64,000 bases of DNA from Tetrahymena elliotti 4EA (lineage: Eukaryota; Ciliophora; Oligohymenophorea; Hymenostomatida; Tetrahymenidae). How positions within the stretch are numbered: the stretch's first letter is position 1; each line of letters starts with the position of its first letter. A program made the translations under genes and the position numbers. Below the pieces are notes generated by a model. It saw nothing but the letters and a program-made list of their open reading frames with translations, did not search any database and had not been told where the DNA came from. The DNA is taken from positions 367,993 to 431,992 of the forward strand of contig JH720353.1 in NCBI GenBank assembly GCA_000231825.2, written 5' to 3'. This document shows, piece after piece, positions 23,401 through 35,388 of the stretch.

Positions 23401-26400
23401 ATTACCAATTTCTTTGCACCAACAGGAAGTATACTTAACGGTAAAAATTTAATTATCTCAAGGAAACTTCTAAAAATAAAACAAATATTTTTTAAAAAGT
23501 TTAAGAAAAATTAATTTTAAAATTAACCATTTTTAATTTTATTTAAAATTTAATCTATTTTAAAATATTTAATCTTTATAAATAATTAGTTAAGTTAAAT
23601 AAGATAACTCAGACATTAACTTTCAATGAGAATACAGTTTCCTCATCTCTGACTGTAGATGATACTATACTACCATATAATTATTTCTTGAATGCTGACT
23701 CAGATATTTTATAACTTATTTCTTAGTTTTATATGATATATATTTAAGGAGGAGCTATTAATTTTGAATAAAATATATTTGATTATGTCTAATATCTACA
23801 AGGATTGCTTTATGTTGCAGGAGGAACTATGACTTTTTATAAAAACAAGTTTTCTAATTCTGATTATAAATTTACTCCTTTTATTCATCTCTAGAAGCAA
23901 TCTATTACAAAATTCGCAGAAACAGATATTGAAATTATGAGGGAATGTATTGATTGCTTACCCGAAAACTAAAAATTATATTTCCTTACAAACTATACTT
24001 TAACAAATTTCAATAATTTCATTCTTATTGAAAATCCTACATAAGATTTGAGTATAAATACCATTAATATTTCTGATGTATAGTGTTCTTAATGTACTTA
24101 GGGTATCCTTGGTATTCAATCTAGTTCTAAGCCAGTTTCAGTATTGACAGGAACAATAAAAAACAATAAATCTAACCAGGGTATATTATACTTTGGAGGT
24201 AGTTCAAGTTCCTCATCTAGAATGCTATAAAATTAATAAAAATCTGCAGGAGCCTAAATTACTATTAATAGTGTTATATTTTAGGGAAATAAGGCAAATT
24301 TAGGTGGAGCTATATATGTGTCTTATAATAATCTTGAGTTGATTTCTTGTGATTAAATTTTGGAAAATACTGCAACTTAAGAAGGTGGTGCCATTTACTT
24401 TTTAACATCAGATTCCAATCCAAATACTCTCAAGCTATTCTCAACAACTATAACCTAAAATACAGCTAAAATTGGAGGAGGCATTAAAGTTATAGGAAGT
24501 AAATTATTTTAATTTCTTCTTTTTTATCATATTAAATACTTTTTTATTTTTCTTTTTAGCTTTCCCATAGCTGCTAAGTAATTCAGTTGTTGATAAAAAC
24601 ACTGCTTCTATTTCAGGAAAAGACACAACAAGTTATCCTACAGGATTAATAGTTTATTAAAATAAATCTTTAAAGCCCTATGATTCAAATTTAAAAGCTG
24701 TCTTGCTTAATTAATGGTCTCCTGGAGTTTCAAATGATCAAGAACTCTTTGCATATCTAATAGGGGATGATGGTAAAATTTAAAAATTAGATTCTGGCTA
24801 GACAGCTACTTTAACAGTTTCTTTAAACTACCCTTCTAATTCTTAAAAACCAGCTTCAGCTAAAATTTCAGGTACAACTACAGTAAACTATGATCCAATT
24901 ATAGGCGGATTTTATTTGAAAACTGTAGAATTCCAACAAAAACCTCTATCCTAATTATTGGCAAAGTTAGAATCATCTATTATAAAAATACCAAGATTTG
25001 ATAGTACTGGAGCCTTGACCTCAATAGATACTAGTTATAACCTACCATTGATAATTAATACTAGATATTGCTTGATTGGTGAAGCTTTTATATCTACTAG
25101 TGGATAATGTTTTTTATGTGCCAGTGGCACTTACAGCATAGTTGATAATTCAACTTAGTGTACAGACTGCCCTAAAGTTGGGGTATAAAATTGTCCAGGA
25201 GGAGATGTGATCAATATCTAATCTGGATATTGGCGTCCATCAAGGGATTCTGACAAAATTGAAGAGTGTACCAATTAATTATCTAATTGTGCAGGTGGCA
25301 AAGGAACGGGAGACCAATTATGTTCAGAAGGACATATAGGGGCTCTTTGCGAAGTTTGTGATGTTGAAGCAAGATTTTGGTTGGAAAGCTATTCAAATAG
25401 TGATCAATATTCTTGTGGTAAATGTAAAAATACTTAAAATAATACATTGAAAATGATAGGTTTGAGTGTTTATACTATCATAGCAATCTACTTTTCAGTG
25501 AGAAGTACAAAAGCTCTTTTAGATTCTTATATTATAACATTTTATTTTGAAAAAATTGGATTTATGCAAAAAAGTGCCAAATAGAGCACAGCCTCTTTTG
25601 GTATTATTATAAAGCTATTTACAACTTATCTTCAATTGATAGTAGTTATCACAACCTTTAATCTGTAATTGCCACCAGGTTTAAGTGATATTACACTTAA
25701 TATTGGAGATCCTGTTAAATAGATGGGATTTAGTATGGATTGTGGATTGTAAAAAATATCAGGAAGCATACCTATGACTTATTTCAGATTAATTTGGTCA
25801 TAGTTAATGCCCTTGCTTTATGTGATCACATACTTAATTTTTCATTTCTTATATTAAAAAATTTAAAAAGTTAAAAGTAGAGCAGTTATTGCTTGGATTG
25901 CTTTCATCTACATTTATATTTCTATGCAGCCTTCTGTCATAAAGTAAAATATCTAAACAATATCTTGCAGGTAACTAATTTATTTCTCAAAAATTTAAAT
26001 AAAATATTATCATTTTTTCAATAACCCATAGATCTATTTCTGGTATTTAGTATATCAAGGCCAATGTTTCTGAAGAGTGTTATACTTCTGAGCATATTAA
26101 ATATACCTTAGCCCTCATTTTACCCACTTTGTTTGTATGGGTATGCTTGATACCTTTTTACTTTTTGAAAAATTTGTATTAAGGAAGACACAGAGTAATT
26201 AATCTCAAAAAATAAATAATTAATTTTAAATTTTATTCACAAAATAATTAGCTTGAAACTATTGAGATGTAATATCAATTGGGATTCTTATATACAGAGT
26301 ATAAAAGGACATCATATTTTTGGGAATTAGTTAAAATTTACTAAAAGACATTTGTCACCTTTTTCATAAACATTTATGATAGCTATAATATTATTAAAGG

Positions 26401-27430
26401 AGTATTGGTGATTATTGTCCTTGTAATTTATGTGAGATTATAGATAAAATATCAGCCCTATAAGGAGAAAAGATTTAATTTCATTGACATTTATTTAAAT
26501 CTAACAGTAATTGCTTCCATAATTATAGCAATGTTCATCTAAAAAAATCCATTTTCCTATTTAATTTGGTTTGGTTATATTATTTTGGTAACAATCAATT
26601 CCATTCTTATTATTATGCTTCTAAGAATTTTAATACCTGGATATACTTAGACTATAGAAGCCAAGATAGGTGGAAAGCTAATTTAATTCTCTCTCAAACA
26701 CCCAAAAATAGCAAAATACTTGAATGTAAATTTTTTTATTGGCAATTTTTTCATAAAATAAAACATAATTTATTTTAAACAGTTACCATTAGTTCCTCAA
26801 AAAAGAATAAAAGAATTATGGGATACTTTTAGAGCACACTTTAAATAAACTTATCTATTAAAGGTAAAAGATCCAGAAAATAAAATTGATTAGCCAGATT
26901 AAGTTAAACAGATAGATTCTAAAAATAAACTGATTGAATACCAAAAAGATGAAATTTAGCTCTATAAACTAGATTTAGTTAAAAAAAAATCAAAATAAAA
27001 CAGCCAAAAAGACTCTATTCAAAGTAATTATCAATTTCATAATTAAATAATTTTAACCAATTTTGTATAATAGATGGTGATATTGAATCTAAATCATTAA
27101 ATAATGTGAGCGTTGGAACAAATTAGAATCTAAAGCCAACTCAAATATTTAGTGGTAATTGTACTTTTCTTTAACATTTTAAATTAAATTTTCTTCTTTT
27201 TAAAAATAGATAAGCATCTAGGAAACCAATTAATAACGAATAACAACATCAACAACAATTTAATTTAAAATGATTAAGTTGAATTTTAAGATGACTTTAA
27301 TAACTTTTCAAGAATTGAAAATCATAAAAATAATCTAAATCCTGAGATAATCTAGATTGTTTCTAATGAGAAAGTAAAAGATAACTTAGATAATACATAG
27401 AACAATATTTAAGTAATCAACATTAATTGA
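17404..27430 (+). CDS. Giant multi-exon surface protein: Cys-rich repeats, beta-helix-like region, multi-pass membrane domain
   Basis: The ATG at 17404 opens a signal peptide (MNYYLLPFLIYFFYLGIVKS). Then come many furin/growth-factor-receptor-like Cys repeats, for example DCPPECGACNDQNTCTSC, CEQCTDHCQTCYGANKCLVC and CEDCSDLSDCVSC, spread over exons from 17.6 to 20.6 kb. From about 22.6 to 24.5 kb, strands with recurring GGAVYI, GGAISI, GGAIYV and GGAIYF motifs suggest a right-handed beta-helix (pectin-lyase-like) fold. A final Cys block (SEGHIGALCEVC, about 25.3 kb) leads into at least six hydrophobic segments (25.4-26.6 kb, including IIIKLFTTYLQLIVVITTF). A Lys/Gln-rich tail follows, ending at TGA 27428-27430. 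Introns are AT-rich GT..AG, from about 50 to 350 bases, for example about 18536-18885. This architecture is typical of large ciliate transmembrane proteins; ligand and function are unknown. Some exon joins were not verified, so two adjacent genes cannot be fully excluded. Confidence 0.75.
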
Positions 27431-28160
27431 ATAAAAATAATTGTATTAAATTGTTATTTTTTATTATTTCTAATTTTAATCTTGTAATTTTATTAAATAA
27501 TAATTAATTTTTTGACAAATTTTGGTGATAAAATGAAGTTAAATATTTTTTAATTTCTAAATTAATAATTTAAATTATTTTTGTTTTATAAATTTATATA
27601 AAAATAAAATACCTTTTTTAAAAATTGAATTAAAAAAAATCACTTAACAAAACCCCAAACCAAAAAAAACAGAAAAAAGCACTTTTCTATGGAATTTTAA
27701 GCTAAAAAAACAAAAATATTGATAGGGTTTAAAGCTAGTCGAAGGTTTTAAACTATCTTTTTTGTTTTTACCATATATACAATGGCTGTTTTAAATCAAA
27801 TTGCTGTTTCTAACATCCAGCTCTGATAAACTTGCTCCAGAATGAAAAATTGTTTGATAAAAAAACTAAATGATTCAACAAATAAAAATATTTATTCTGA
27901 TTAGATTTAAAGATAAACTTAAATTTAAATGTTTTTATTCTTTTCAATTTTTAGTCTTTTTTAATTTTCACAAGAGAATTTATAATGAAACTTTATGTTG
28001 ATATATTCCTTTAAAAATAAATTAAATTAACATATAAACATAAAAGGGTTGGTTGATTGATTGATTGCAATAAATTTATTTTCTTTAGAATATTTAAGAA
28101 TTTTAATTTTGCATAATAATTATTGTTATTTAGATTTTTAGATTAATTAAATTATTAACT
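27431..28160. other. Intergenic region between convergent genes
   Basis: This stretch serves as the 3' flank of both the giant gene (+) and the PP2A gene (-). It is AT-rich with no protein-like frame. A somewhat less AT-rich patch near 27720-27850 (aaagctagtcgaaggttt and following) has no identity I can assign. Confidence 0.4.
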
Positions 28161-29746
28161 TCATAAAAAATAATCAGGTACTCTTTTGTTTACTCTACCT
28201 CCTTCATCATTTGTTGCAGAGTCAAATTAAATGCTTTTGTAAGTTAGGAAGTATTAAAAAAATATTAACAAAAAAAATTTACTAAGTCATTCTCATATGT
28301 TCATCCAATTCCATAAATGCAGCTTGGTTGCCACATCTATAACAATAATTTGGAGCAGAAAAAACAGTTACTACATTTTTATCATGTGTTTGTTAATATC
28401 CCTATACATTTCATTTTAATTATTATTTGCTTAACCTAATAAAGATATTACTTCTAAAACCAATTAATGGGCTCTTGCTATTAACTTAATATCATTCCTG
28501 TGATTAAATTCTTCTGAAACATCTTAACCAAAAGTAAAGCCAGCACCTCTTGGTGACATACCCCAACCTTAAATATTTTATATATTTTTCAGATATAAAT
28601 TTTGGTGAAATTTTTACCTGATCTATCATCAGGATCTGACCATAATAAATCACACATAGCACCTTCGCTAGGAACATCTTATATTCTATCAATTTATCTT
28701 ATGTGATCTAATGTGTCAACACTAGGAGAAAGACCACCGTGAAGGCAGAAAAACTATTTTTTATTGTAATGTAAAATTAATATTCTAATATTAAAGCTAT
28801 GAGTTAATTTACTTGTCCTTCAACTAGAGCAGTAATTGGAAGGTAATGAAATGTTTCTGTAAAATAATTCCAAACATTATAATTACCATATTTTCTTAAA
28901 CATTCATCATAAAAGCCATAACTTTAAGTAATTTATCTACTCTCATGATTACCTCTTAAAATAGTTATACGATCTTTATATCTAATCTTTAACAAGAATA
29001 AAAGTGTAACACATTCTATACTATGATATCCTTTATATATAATAATGCATAAATGTAAATAAACTTGCTAGGCCATTTTATAATTAACTATTTAATATAT
29101 TTTTGAATTTATTCAATTACCTCTGTCAACATAATCTCCCATAAATAAATAGTTTGTTTCCTATTTTTAAAAACATATTTCTTATCTATTCAATTAATAT
29201 CTAAAATTAAATAATTTTATTGAGTGTTTTAATTCTGAATATTACTGGTAGCTTTCCTGCTATTGCAAATAACTCCATCAAATCATAAAACTATCCATGA
29301 ATATCACCACAAACCATAACTGGAGCTTTTACATTCTAAACATTTTGCTCGTTTTTGAGTATCTCTCTTACCTAATTTATATTTTTCAAAGATTAATTAG
29401 ATGCCTAATGAAAAACTAATATTTTTATTATTTAGAAAAGCAAACTATAGATAATTATATAACACTACATTTTAGAATTGTTAATTCTATTCTAAGCTAA
29501 TTCTTGTAAATAATTTTGTATTAATTCCTTTGTAGTCCTTGAAATAGTTGCTTTTCAGAAATGTAACAAATGTAATTTTGAATTAAAACTTGAAAAATAA
29601 ATATTGACTTTTTCGCAAATAGATTTGACTTCAGCTTCAGGGAGAATTTTACATTCCATAACCTTTTCTATTTGCTTTTCTAAATTATTGTATTCTTTGC
29701 TAATTTAAACACTACTTGGCACTTATTGCTACTAACTAGCTCGCAT
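28161..29746 (-). CDS. PP2AC: Serine/threonine protein phosphatase 2A catalytic subunit
   Basis: This is the metal-dependent phosphatase catalytic subunit of PP2A holoenzymes. All PPP-family motifs are readable across introns: [50 protein letters not shown], and [11 protein letters not shown]. The protein ends in VPDYFL, the C-terminal tail that is methylated on Leu in PP2A. Residues such as [13 protein letters not shown] favour PP2A over PP4 and PP6. The start at 29744-29746 gives MRASQQQQ, about a dozen residues longer than animal PP2A before the conserved helix. A roughly 220-base intron (about 29388-29607) joins KSICEK to VREIL as in homologues. Another (gtaatatc..tatag) joins LVLE to GYQQTHDKN, and one near 28250 rejoins TYIQFD. 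It is transcribed divergently from the INTS11 gene. Confidence 0.95.
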
Positions 29747-30351
29747 TTTCTATATATAATTTACTGACTTGTTGAAAAATATCTTTTTAATAAATTCTTT
29801 TTTAATTTATTGGTAAATTATTAATATGTATCAATCACTTTTGATGGCAAATTCAATTTTATAAATTACTTTACATAATTTCAAGGCAAATCTCAATTTT
29901 ATAAAAGATTTCAAATTATTTATGATCAAACAAGCAAAAACAAAAACATCTAATGTTTAGATAGAATAACAAATATTTAAAAGAGTTGAAAAAAATCTAA
30001 AATTTAACTAAATGATATAATAGTTTTTTATTATAAAAATAATTTTATGATTAACGCAATAAATATTTTAATTTCAATTTACTAACTTAAAATGTGTGAT
30101 CAAATAATTAATTTAACTTAGAATTTTATCTCCCTATTATTTTATTTATCAAAAAAGTAATAGTTAGCATGATAGTGTGAATCATTTGTTAGCCAAAACA
30201 AACTATAAAGAAATCAATACAATTTTTTATAATCCTGTTTTTGATAAAATATTTACTGTATCTTTTTGAAAATTTTTAAATTAGAATAATAGAAGACACT
30301 TCTAAAATAAATTTAAAGCATTTGTTTGTTTTTATTTGAGTTTTTCAAAAT
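29747..30351. promoter_or_regulatory. Divergent intergenic region between PP2A (-) and INTS11 (+)
   Basis: About 600 bases separate two oppositely directed start codons, so promoters for both genes should lie here. It is AT-rich and no specific element could be identified. No coding frame was seen. Confidence 0.5.
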
Positions 30352-32583
30352 ATGGACATAAAAACTGGTAAAGATTTTATTGAGGTTTATCCTTTAGGCG
30401 CAGGATAAGATGTAGGGCGTAGTTGTATTTTGATTAAAATTTATGACAAAATTATCATGTTGGATTGTGGTTTGCATATGGGAGTAAATGATTTAACTAG
30501 ATATCCAGATTTTGAGAAGATAAAATAAATTTGGAATATTCCTGAAAAAAGGAAATGGGATTAAATTATAGATTTAGTTTTAATTTCTCATTTTCATTTA
30601 GATCATATTGGCGCCTTGCCTTATTTTACTGAAATTTATAATTATGATGGTCCAATTTATATGACAAGTCCTACTAAGGCACTTCTTCCTTACATGTGTG
30701 AAGATTTTAGAAAAGTAATTACTGAGAGTTAAAAGAAAGAGTTTACAGATGATAGCATTCCATAAACAACTGCATAAAAAATGATTAATGACAACAGATA
30801 TCCTTTAATTTACTCTTAAGAAAACATTTAAAAGTGTTTCTAAAAAGCAAAGACTATTTAATTGCTAGAAACAATTGATGTAAATGGAATTAAAATTAAA
30901 CCCTACTATGCAGGTAATTTATTCGTAAATATAAATCTTAATACTTTCTTTATTCAAACTTTTATTTTAATTAATTTTTGATGAGAATTATTTTATTTTG
31001 AAAATTTACCATTTTGCATAATGAAAAGGACATGTTCTTGGAGCTTGTATGTTCATGATAGAATATAGAAACGTCAAAGTAGTTTATACTGGAGATTTCC
31101 ATTCAAATGCTGATAGGCATTTAGGAGCTGCTTGGATAGAAAAAGTAAAACCTGATCTACTTATTTCTGAATGTACTTATGGTACAATAATAAGAGATTC
31201 TAAAAGAGCAAGAGAAAAAAACTTTTTAAAGTAAATTCAAGAAACAATAGATTAAGGTGGAAAAGTTCTCATACCAGTTTTTGCTTTAGGTAGAGCTCAA
31301 GAATTATGTATACTGCTAGAGACTTATTGGTAAAGAACCCAAAGCTAAGTTCCTGTATATTTTGCAGCTGGAATGATTGAAAAAGCCAATTTCTACTACA
31401 AGCTATTTGTAAATTGGACAAACGAGAAAATAAAAAGTTCTTATCTTACAGATAATATGTTTGACTTTAAGTATATAAAGCCATTTTCAAGATCACTTAT
31501 AAAAACAAATGGTCCAATGGTTCTTTTTGCAACTCCAGGAATGCTTCATGCTGGTCTTTCAATGCAAGTTTTCAAAGAATGGTGTTATGATGAAAAAAAT
31601 ACCTTGATTATTCCAGGATATTGTGTTGCTGGAACATTAGGTATCATTTTTAATCAGAAAATCTATTTTTTTAACAGCGTTTTTTTATTAAAAAATTATC
31701 CATCAAATTTTACTGTCTTTAAAGATTTATTTTTAAAATTATTTTTTTAAATTAAGGAAATAAATTACTCAGTGGGTGTAAGCAGGTTATCTTAGATAAA
31801 AAGGTGTATGATGTCAACATGTAAGTTAAGAATATGAGTTTCTCTGCTCATGCAGACGCTAAAGGAATTTTAGGCTTAATTAAGTAATATTTTTTATCAT
31901 ATTCTTTTAGTAAATTAAATAAATAATGAAATATTGACTATTTTAGACATTGTGAACCTAAAAATGTAATGTTGGTGCATGGAGACGTTACAAGAATGAT
32001 GCCTCTTGCAGAAACTATTAGAGATTAATTTGAAATATAAGTTTTTACACCAGCAAATTTTGAATTAAATAAAATACCTTTAATGAATGAAGATAATTAC
32101 TAAATAAAAATCACAGAAGATATGAAAAGAGAAATAGAAGAATAAAAAATGAATGAAATAAATGGATTAATCTTTTACAACTAAGACAAATAATATTAGA
32201 TTTTAAGAGACCTTGAAGAGTTCTAACATCTGTTAAACTAACTATCAGATGAATACGATGCTTACTGGCATAGATTCGAGACTGGTTATTTAATTAAAAT
32301 TAGCTAGTCAGTAAAGAATAAATGCTGCGATTCTTTAAAGCCCGATTAGATAGATAAAAATAAATTAATTAATCATTATAAGTAAATCTTAGAAGCTATC
32401 TTGAAAATGCATGAAAAAGCCAAAGACACATTAAATGACTATTTAGAATTATGTAACACCGAAAACTTTGATGTCCTAGATAATGAGTTTTTGGTGATAA
32501 AGACAAGTTACTCGTTTACTCCTTAATAAAATAAAATTATAGATAGCATATTTAATGCATTAAACATTTATAATAATAAATGA
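30352..32583 (+). CDS. INTS11: Integrator complex subunit 11 (metallo-beta-lactamase/beta-CASP RNA endonuclease)
   Basis: The product is the nuclear endonuclease of the Integrator complex, related to CPSF73, which cleaves nascent snRNA and other RNA polymerase II transcripts. The start [20 protein letters not shown] is followed by VGRSC, HFHLDH at residues 80-85 (zinc-binding), the His motif [27 protein letters not shown], and [18 protein letters not shown] of the beta-CASP domain. Later blocks are [18 protein letters not shown] and [36 protein letters not shown] and [16 protein letters not shown] match INTS11 rather than CPSF73. Introns are 30914-31028, 31641-31756 and 31884-31946, each joining conserved motifs in phase. 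The last 190 residues form a diverged C-terminal domain. TGA is at 32581-32583. Catalytic residues appear intact. Confidence 0.93.
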
Positions 32584-33365
32584 GCGGATGAGATTAATAA
32601 TTAATCCAGTGTCTTATACTTCCTCAAAAAATAGATTGATACAATCAAATGACTAAATTTACAATCTATCTTAAACAAATATTATTCTTGTTTTTATACT
32701 TTATACTTTACAAAAAATACAATACCAATTGAAATTTTATTAAATGTAGTTCTGTGAATATAGACTTACAAATATTTATCTATTTAATTACTCTTTTCAC
32801 AAGTAATTAAAGAAATTATTAATTGTTTATTTTAATTTTTTTATAAATCTTATTGAAAAACTTGATTTTAGGTTTAAGTATTTGCATTAATTATTATTTT
32901 AGAGAGTGTAAGGTATTAAGTATTTAAATTTTGATTAGAGAATATATCTTTAAATCATTAATAAAATGTTTTTATATTCATTTCTCCATATTTAAATTAA
33001 AGATCTTTCTAAATTTATCACAGTTTATCACAGGATTTTTTAAAAAAGAGTTCATTTTTGCTATCAAATTTATAATTTTACTTTAAAATTAATAAAAAGT
33101 AAAAATTTTTAACTAGTAAAGATCAAGTGTAAATTTATAAAAGAAACATTAAGAATTTTTTTTTTAATTTATTTGTGTGGTTGATTGACTATATATAAAT
33201 CTCTATTGAAATAGAAATTTACTATTCTAATTTTTATTCTTGAATAAAGATTTTGGTTGAAATTTGACTAAATGCTATCAAAGGTTGGATATAATTTTAA
33301 TTTAAAAATTCTTATTCATAATTTTTTAAAAATTAAAAAAAAATAGTTTACAACACTTTAGCAAA
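32584..33365. other. Intergenic region, no gene seen
   Basis: AT-rich DNA between INTS11 and the RING-finger gene, both on the plus strand. It should contain the INTS11 3' end and the promoter of the next gene. No protein-like frame was found. Confidence 0.45.
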
Positions 33366-34688
33366 ATGGAATAATCTTTGAATAACAATTAACAAGATAG
33401 TATCAACTACCATAGATATATCTAGAAAGGATTGATATTAGAAAATCTATTTATTATTATTCTCACGTTTCTAATTGTTTCAATAACTAAATACTTGATG
33501 AATTTTTAGTTTTTTGACTTTGGATTCTAAGTGAGTATTTGCTTTTGGGTTATCTTTGGATATTATTTCATATGTAAGCTTTAAGCAAAGGCAACTTTAT
33601 AGAGTACCTCATTTTAAAAATAAGAAATTTAAAAGGCAAAGATATCTTTCTTATTATATAATTATTTTCTGGTGTTACCACTTCTATATTCTTATCAATT
33701 TACCCTCACTGAGTAGTAAAATTTAATGAGTTTCCCTGTTTTCTTTAGATAAAGCTCTTTTTACCTGTGCTCTCTATTTTGTTTAGTAAATCAAAAGTAA
33801 GTTAATAATCTGATAAATAGTTTTAAGAGTATATACATCTAAAATATACTTAACTGTCTCTATTTTATTTATTCTTTTTTGATAATCACATACTTTCTCT
33901 TTTCTTAGAAAGATGAAGATGTCCATAATAAATTTATATACTGTTCATACCTTTCTTCTCTCATCTGTTTAGGTCTATTTAATACCTCGAATTACAAAAA
34001 TTTAGGAATCTTTCTTTAAGTAGTTTATTCTATTATTTCAATTATGCTATCTTATCTCTAAATTAACTCTGATAAATCAAATATAATTAAACAACCTTAC
34101 ACTATTTCTATAGTAATATCTGCTTTAACTCTTACCCTTATTGCCTACAGAGTAATTTTTAAAAATCTTAAAAATTAAAAAAGACTTGAATAGTAAATAT
34201 TACCCACTTAAATGGGTTAGTTAGATAGTTCTAATTATTAACTAAATATTAGATAGATATTTTTCTAAATTAATATTCCTTAAATAAGTGAATCTGATAT
34301 CTAATCTGATGATGAAGGCTTAGAAATCTCTACTGCTTAGAAAGTTTCTTTAGAAGAAATAGAAAAGATTATTTGTACAAAAATCTATCAATCAAAAATA
34401 AAATAAACATAAAATCATTAATTAGCACAGAATTAAAGTATTATTAATTTAGAAGATGCTAAGGATTGTCCAATCTGCTAACAAGACTTTGAAAACAATG
34501 AATAAATTTATACATTAAATTGCAAGCATGAGTATCATGCACCTTGCTTATAACAATGGATGAAGAGCTCAAACACTTGTCCTTTATGTAGAAACTGCAT
34601 AATTTCTACCTAAGATTTAGAGACTCTAAAAAATTAAGTTTAAAATTCAAATGATTAAAAGCAGAGATCTTTAAACATAATATCCTGA
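33366..34688 (+). CDS. Multi-pass membrane RING-H2 E3 ubiquitin ligase
   Basis: A single exon of 441 codons, open to TGA at 34686-34688. The N-terminal two-thirds contain about seven hydrophobic segments, for example LFIIILTFLIVSITKYLMNF near residue 30 and TISIVISALTLTLIAYRVIF near residue 270. An acidic, Gln-rich linker follows. The C-terminal RING-H2 domain, from about residue 367, reads CPICQQDFENNEQIYTLNC, then KHEYHAPC and TCPLC. This gives C-x2-C-x14-C-x-H-x3-H-x2-C-x10-C-x2-C, with all eight zinc ligands present. Such proteins act as ubiquitin ligases anchored in endomembranes; the substrate is unknown. The closing QDLETLKNQ tail may be a short helix. Confidence 0.85.
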
Positions 34689-35388
34689 TTTGTGAATTTT
34701 TAATTTATTGATTCAACAAAAAAAAAAGAATTACTTGATTATTTAATAAATGTCATATGAATATTTATCTGTAAATAAAAAAATTTAAATATTCTATCTA
34801 AAATATTTATCAGAATCATATTCAAAAAAACTAATTTTTTTACAATTTTATGAGTAAATTTGAAAACAATTTTTAATGTTTGAATTTAGCAACAATACTT
34901 TTAATTTTTATTAAAGAATTTAAATCAAATTAGAATTTTATTATTTTTATAAATACTTACTATTTAACAAATATATTTTTATTTTGTTTAAATGCCAAAA
35001 AATAGTTTTTGTTGATTGATAAAAACTCGATAAATTTTAAATAATATTTGAATTAAATTAAATAATAATTATATTAAAATATTTCAATAAACAAAGAAAC
35101 TTTTATTAATAAGCTTTATATCTTCAAGCAATTATTTTGTTTTTTTAAGATATTTATAAAATTATTTTGAGAATTAAGTAGTAATATGAACAATTAACCT
35201 TTGATTAAAATACACACAAAATAGCATATAAATTGATAAGATTTAATTTTAAAACTCCTTTTTTAAACAAAATATATAATTTATTTGTTTGATAAAATGG
35301 TTAGCAAAAAAATTTAAAATATACTCTTTGAATTTAATAACAGGTTGGTAGTTTATTTATTTATTTAAAATAAATGACTTTTTATCCA
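34689..35388. other. Intergenic region between convergent genes
   Basis: This is the 3' flank of the RING gene (+) and of the cyclic-nucleotide-binding gene (-). AT-rich, no coding-like frame or repeat recognised. Confidence 0.45.

Noticed and set aside
31373..31750. Separate 125-residue plus-strand gene
   Set aside because: It is an internal exon of INTS11. The tail after position 31640 is read-through into an intron.
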